Source of the DNA: an uncultured Bacteroidales bacterium
GTDB lineage: Bacteria; Bacteroidota; Bacteroidia; Bacteroidales; Tenuifilaceae
Direction of reading: 5' to 3'
DNA length: 6,653 bases
Assembly: GCA_937915475.1 (NCBI GenBank)
Contig: CALGIR010000125.1
Span: 1 to 6,653 of the forward strand
Shown: in pieces, positions 4,901-6,653 of the stretch
Layout: every line of letters begins with the position of its first letter
Numbering within the stretch: position 1 is the stretch's first letter
The notes under the pieces: generated by a model
Databases searched by the model: none
Told to the model about the DNA's origin: nothing
Seen by the model: the letters and a program-made list of their open reading frames with translations, nothing else
Made by a program: the position numbers and the translations under genes

Positions 4901-5614
4901 ATGGACTTTTTACAAACCCTTGTCGAGAATTCACAGTTTCCAATTTTTACTGCCTTTTTGCTAGGATTAATGACTGCAATAAGCCCGTGCCCCTTGGCCA
5001 CTAACATTACTGCCATTGGATATATTAGCAAGGATATTGATAATAGGAGTAAGATCTTCGTAAACGGTTTGCTCTACACTTTAGGAAGGGTTATTAGCTA
5101 TTCAATTTTGGGAATTGTATTAATAGCGATTTTAAAACAAGGGGCAAGCATTTACAAAGTGCAAAAGCTGGTAAGTGCGTATGGTGAGATGTTTATTGGG
5201 CCCTTTTTAATTGTTGTGGGAGTACTAATGCTTGATGTAATAAAGTTGAATTTCTCGGTATCAGGACGTTTTTCGGCTAGTGCAGAGAAAAAAGCAAGTA
5301 AAGGCGGTGCTTGGAGCGTTTTGCTATTGGGTATAGTTTTCGCATTGGCTTTTTGCCCATACAGTGGCGTTCTATACTTCGGTGGATTAATACCACTCTC
5401 TGTAACATCTCAAATGGGATATTTCCTTCCCGTTGTGTTTGCCTTTGCAACAGGCTTGCCCGTAGTAATTGTAGCGTGGATATTGGCCTTTAGCGTTTCG
5501 GGTATTGGAAAATTCTACAATAGCATTAAGTCTTTCGAAAAATGGTTTCGAAGGGTTGTCGCGCTAATATTTATACTGGTTGGTGTTTACTACATTTTCG
5601 TGGTGTATTTTTAA
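4901..5614 (+). CDS. ArsG-like membrane protein of the CcdA/DsbD superfamily (aromatic aminoarsenical efflux permease family or thiol electron relay)
   Basis: The 237-residue protein has about six membrane helices (roughly 14-36, 52-78, 95-115, 137-160, 172-200, 217-236). The first carries SPCPLATNITAIGYISKDI with Cys30, and the fourth carries AFCPYSGVLYFGG with Cys152. One cysteine in each half-repeat, both followed by proline, is the plan of CcdA and the DsbD membrane domain, which pass electrons across the inner membrane. The SPCPLATN start fits what is annotated as the ArsG family, described as exporting trivalent aminobenzylarsenicals. The gene lies between an ArsF-like lipoprotein (24 bases) and an ArsP-type permease (10 bases), so it is part of one operon. 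Sequence alone cannot separate efflux from electron transfer. A role in cytochrome c maturation is unlikely because no such genes are near. Confidence 0.82.
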   Translation: MDFLQTLVENSQFPIFTAFLLGLMTAISPCPLATNITAIGYISKDIDNRSKIFVNGLLYTLGRVISYSILGIVLIAILKQGASIYKVQKLVSAYGEMFIGPFLIVVGVLMLDVIKLNFSVSGRFSASAEKKASKGGAWSVLLLGIVFALAFCPYSGVLYFGGLIPLSVTSQMGYFLPVVFAFATGLPVVIVAWILAFSVSGIGKFYNSIKSFEKWFRRVVALIFILVGVYYIFVVYF

Positions 5615-5624
5615 AATTAAAATA

Positions 5625-6653
5625 ATGGAAGCAAAAAAAGAGTTTAAAATCCTTCTCTGGATTATTTTTTTCTTTGCACTGGCATTTTTTATGCCAATAG
5701 ATAGTGCTAGTTTTCGTACGGCGGTTGATGCCACCCTCGACCTAACCAAGTGGTATGCACAAGAGCATCTAGTGCTGTGCTTACTGCCAGCATTCTTTAT
5801 TGCTGGGGTAATAGCAGTATTTGTCAGTCAGGGTGCTGTGCTAAAATACTTTGGAGCCAATGCAAAAAAGTGGTTGGCTTACACGGTGGCCTCGGTTTCT
5901 GGTACTATTTTGGCCGTGTGCAGCTGCACAATCCTTCCCCTTTTCTCAAGCATTCATAAGCGTGGTGCAGGACTAGGCCCAGCCGTAGCCTTTCTGTATT
6001 CTGGTCCAGCCATTAATATTTTGGCCATTGTTCTAACTGCCAGAATTCTGGGTTTCGAAATGGGCGTTGCGCGTGTTATTGGTGCTGTAACCTTTGCCGT
6101 TGTTATTGGTAGTATTATGTCGCTAATTTACCGTAAGGAGGAGAAAGTGAAGAGGGAAGAGCAAATGAATATTCAGCTACCACCTGAGAGCCGGCCTATG
6201 TGGCAAACCTCTTTCCACTTTTTTATTCTTGTGCTGATATTAGTTTTTGCCAACTGGGGCAAACCTTCAAGCGATGAAACCAGTGGGCTTTGGTTCTTTA
6301 TATGGAGCAACAAGTGGTATATCACTAGTATTTTTGGATTGGGATTGGTTTATTCTCTAATTAAAATTCTTAACATTAAGTGGTGGTGGGTTGCCACAGC
6401 AACTATTGCAACAGCCATTTCGGCTATTCTCTCATCTACCTATATTGGCGGGTCGTTAAGTCCGCTTGTACCAATGCTCGTAGCCATAACTGGGCTTAGT
6501 ATTATTACACTTCAAAAAGATGATGAGAATAAGGAGTGGACCCTTGCCACATGGGATTTTGCAAAGCAAATATTGCCAATGCTAGCATTGGGGGTTATTG
6601 TTGCGGGATTTTTGCTGGGCTCAACCCACGGTGACACCAATATTCCAGGTATT
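5625..6653 (+). CDS. ArsP-type permease (DUF318/PF03773 family), C-terminal end beyond the window
   Basis: Translation from ATG at 5625 stays open for 343 codons to the last base. About eight hydrophobic segments are visible. The family signature is clear: VCSCTILPLFSSIHKRGAG (98-116) with Cys99 and Cys101, then GPAVAFLYSGPAINILAI (118-135). This is the ArsP/DUF318 permease family, of which characterised members export trivalent organoarsenicals such as methylarsenite and aromatic arsenicals. A charged cytoplasmic stretch (169-191, rich in K and E) separates the first half from later helices. The second family repeat is not reached, so some 80-100 residues are probably missing; that figure is inferred from the family layout. 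The start is 10 bases after the ArsG-like stop, which supports one transcript. Other substrates are possible, since many family members are uncharacterised. Confidence 0.85.
   Translation, partial: MEAKKEFKILLWIIFFFALAFFMPIDSASFRTAVDATLDLTKWYAQEHLVLCLLPAFFIAGVIAVFVSQGAVLKYFGANAKKWLAYTVASVSGTILAVCSCTILPLFSSIHKRGAGLGPAVAFLYSGPAINILAIVLTARILGFEMGVARVIGAVTFAVVIGSIMSLIYRKEEKVKREEQMNIQLPPESRPMWQTSFHFFILVLILVFANWGKPSSDETSGLWFFIWSNKWYITSIFGLGLVYSLIKILNIKWWWVATATIATAISAILSSTYIGGSLSPLVPMLVAITGLSIITLQKDDENKEWTLATWDFAKQILPMLALGVIVAGFLLGSTHGDTNIPGI

Noticed and set aside
4678..5031. Minus-strand open frame of 117 codons across the ArsF-like and ArsG-like genes
   Set aside because: It is antisense to two well-supported genes and has low-complexity, family-less sequence. 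It is a shadow frame.
4901..5614. Cytochrome c biogenesis protein CcdA proper
   Set aside because: The fold and paired cysteines agree, but the SPCPLATN and AFCPYSG motifs, the ArsF-like neighbour and the absence of cytochrome maturation genes favour the ArsG-like branch.

Overview
The window looks like a Bacteroidota (Bacteroidetes) chromosome, probably Bacteroidales or Marinilabiliales-like. The reasons are its AT-rich composition, start codons with almost no Shine-Dalgarno sequences, a promoter of the TTTG-N19-TAnnTTTG type, a lipoprotein signal of Bacteroidota style, and proteins that resemble families from that phylum. No taxonomic search was possible, so this is inference.

Left part (1-3234, all on the minus strand, read from right to left). 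A ferredoxin-NADP reductase-like flavoprotein (2569-3234) is followed by rlmN, the 23S rRNA/tRNA adenine C2 methyltransferase (1462-2490). Next comes a secreted serpin whose reactive-centre loop resembles that of antithrombin (189-1373). Four bases after the serpin stop, a GTG-started gene begins for an AlbA_2/Schlafen-type domain protein, cut by the window edge (1-184).

Centre (3235-4142). A divergent control region carries two copies of a TTTCG-N8-CGAAA palindrome. Their spacers hold the -33 and -7 boxes of the promoter of an ArsR/SmtB-family repressor gene (3366-3659). Behind it lies a 483-base stretch without a gene. It is filled by four related inverted-repeat elements built from degenerate heptamers (TTCNNNN/NNNNGAA at a strict 7-base period), three of them with a shared core of about 46 bases.

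Right part (4143-6653, plus strand). A tight four-gene cluster encodes a cytoplasmic mini-thioredoxin (CPKC), an ArsF-like lipoprotein with a CKTC motif, an ArsG-like membrane protein of the CcdA/DsbD superfamily with two conserved membrane cysteines, and an ArsP-type permease (CSCT motif) that runs off the window. With the ArsR-type regulator this looks like an organoarsenical or related metalloid detoxification locus: the redox proteins would reduce the compound and the permeases would export it. The three redox proteins also look like a split DsbD. An electron relay from cytoplasm to envelope is therefore a second reading, and it is the most interesting hypothesis in the window.
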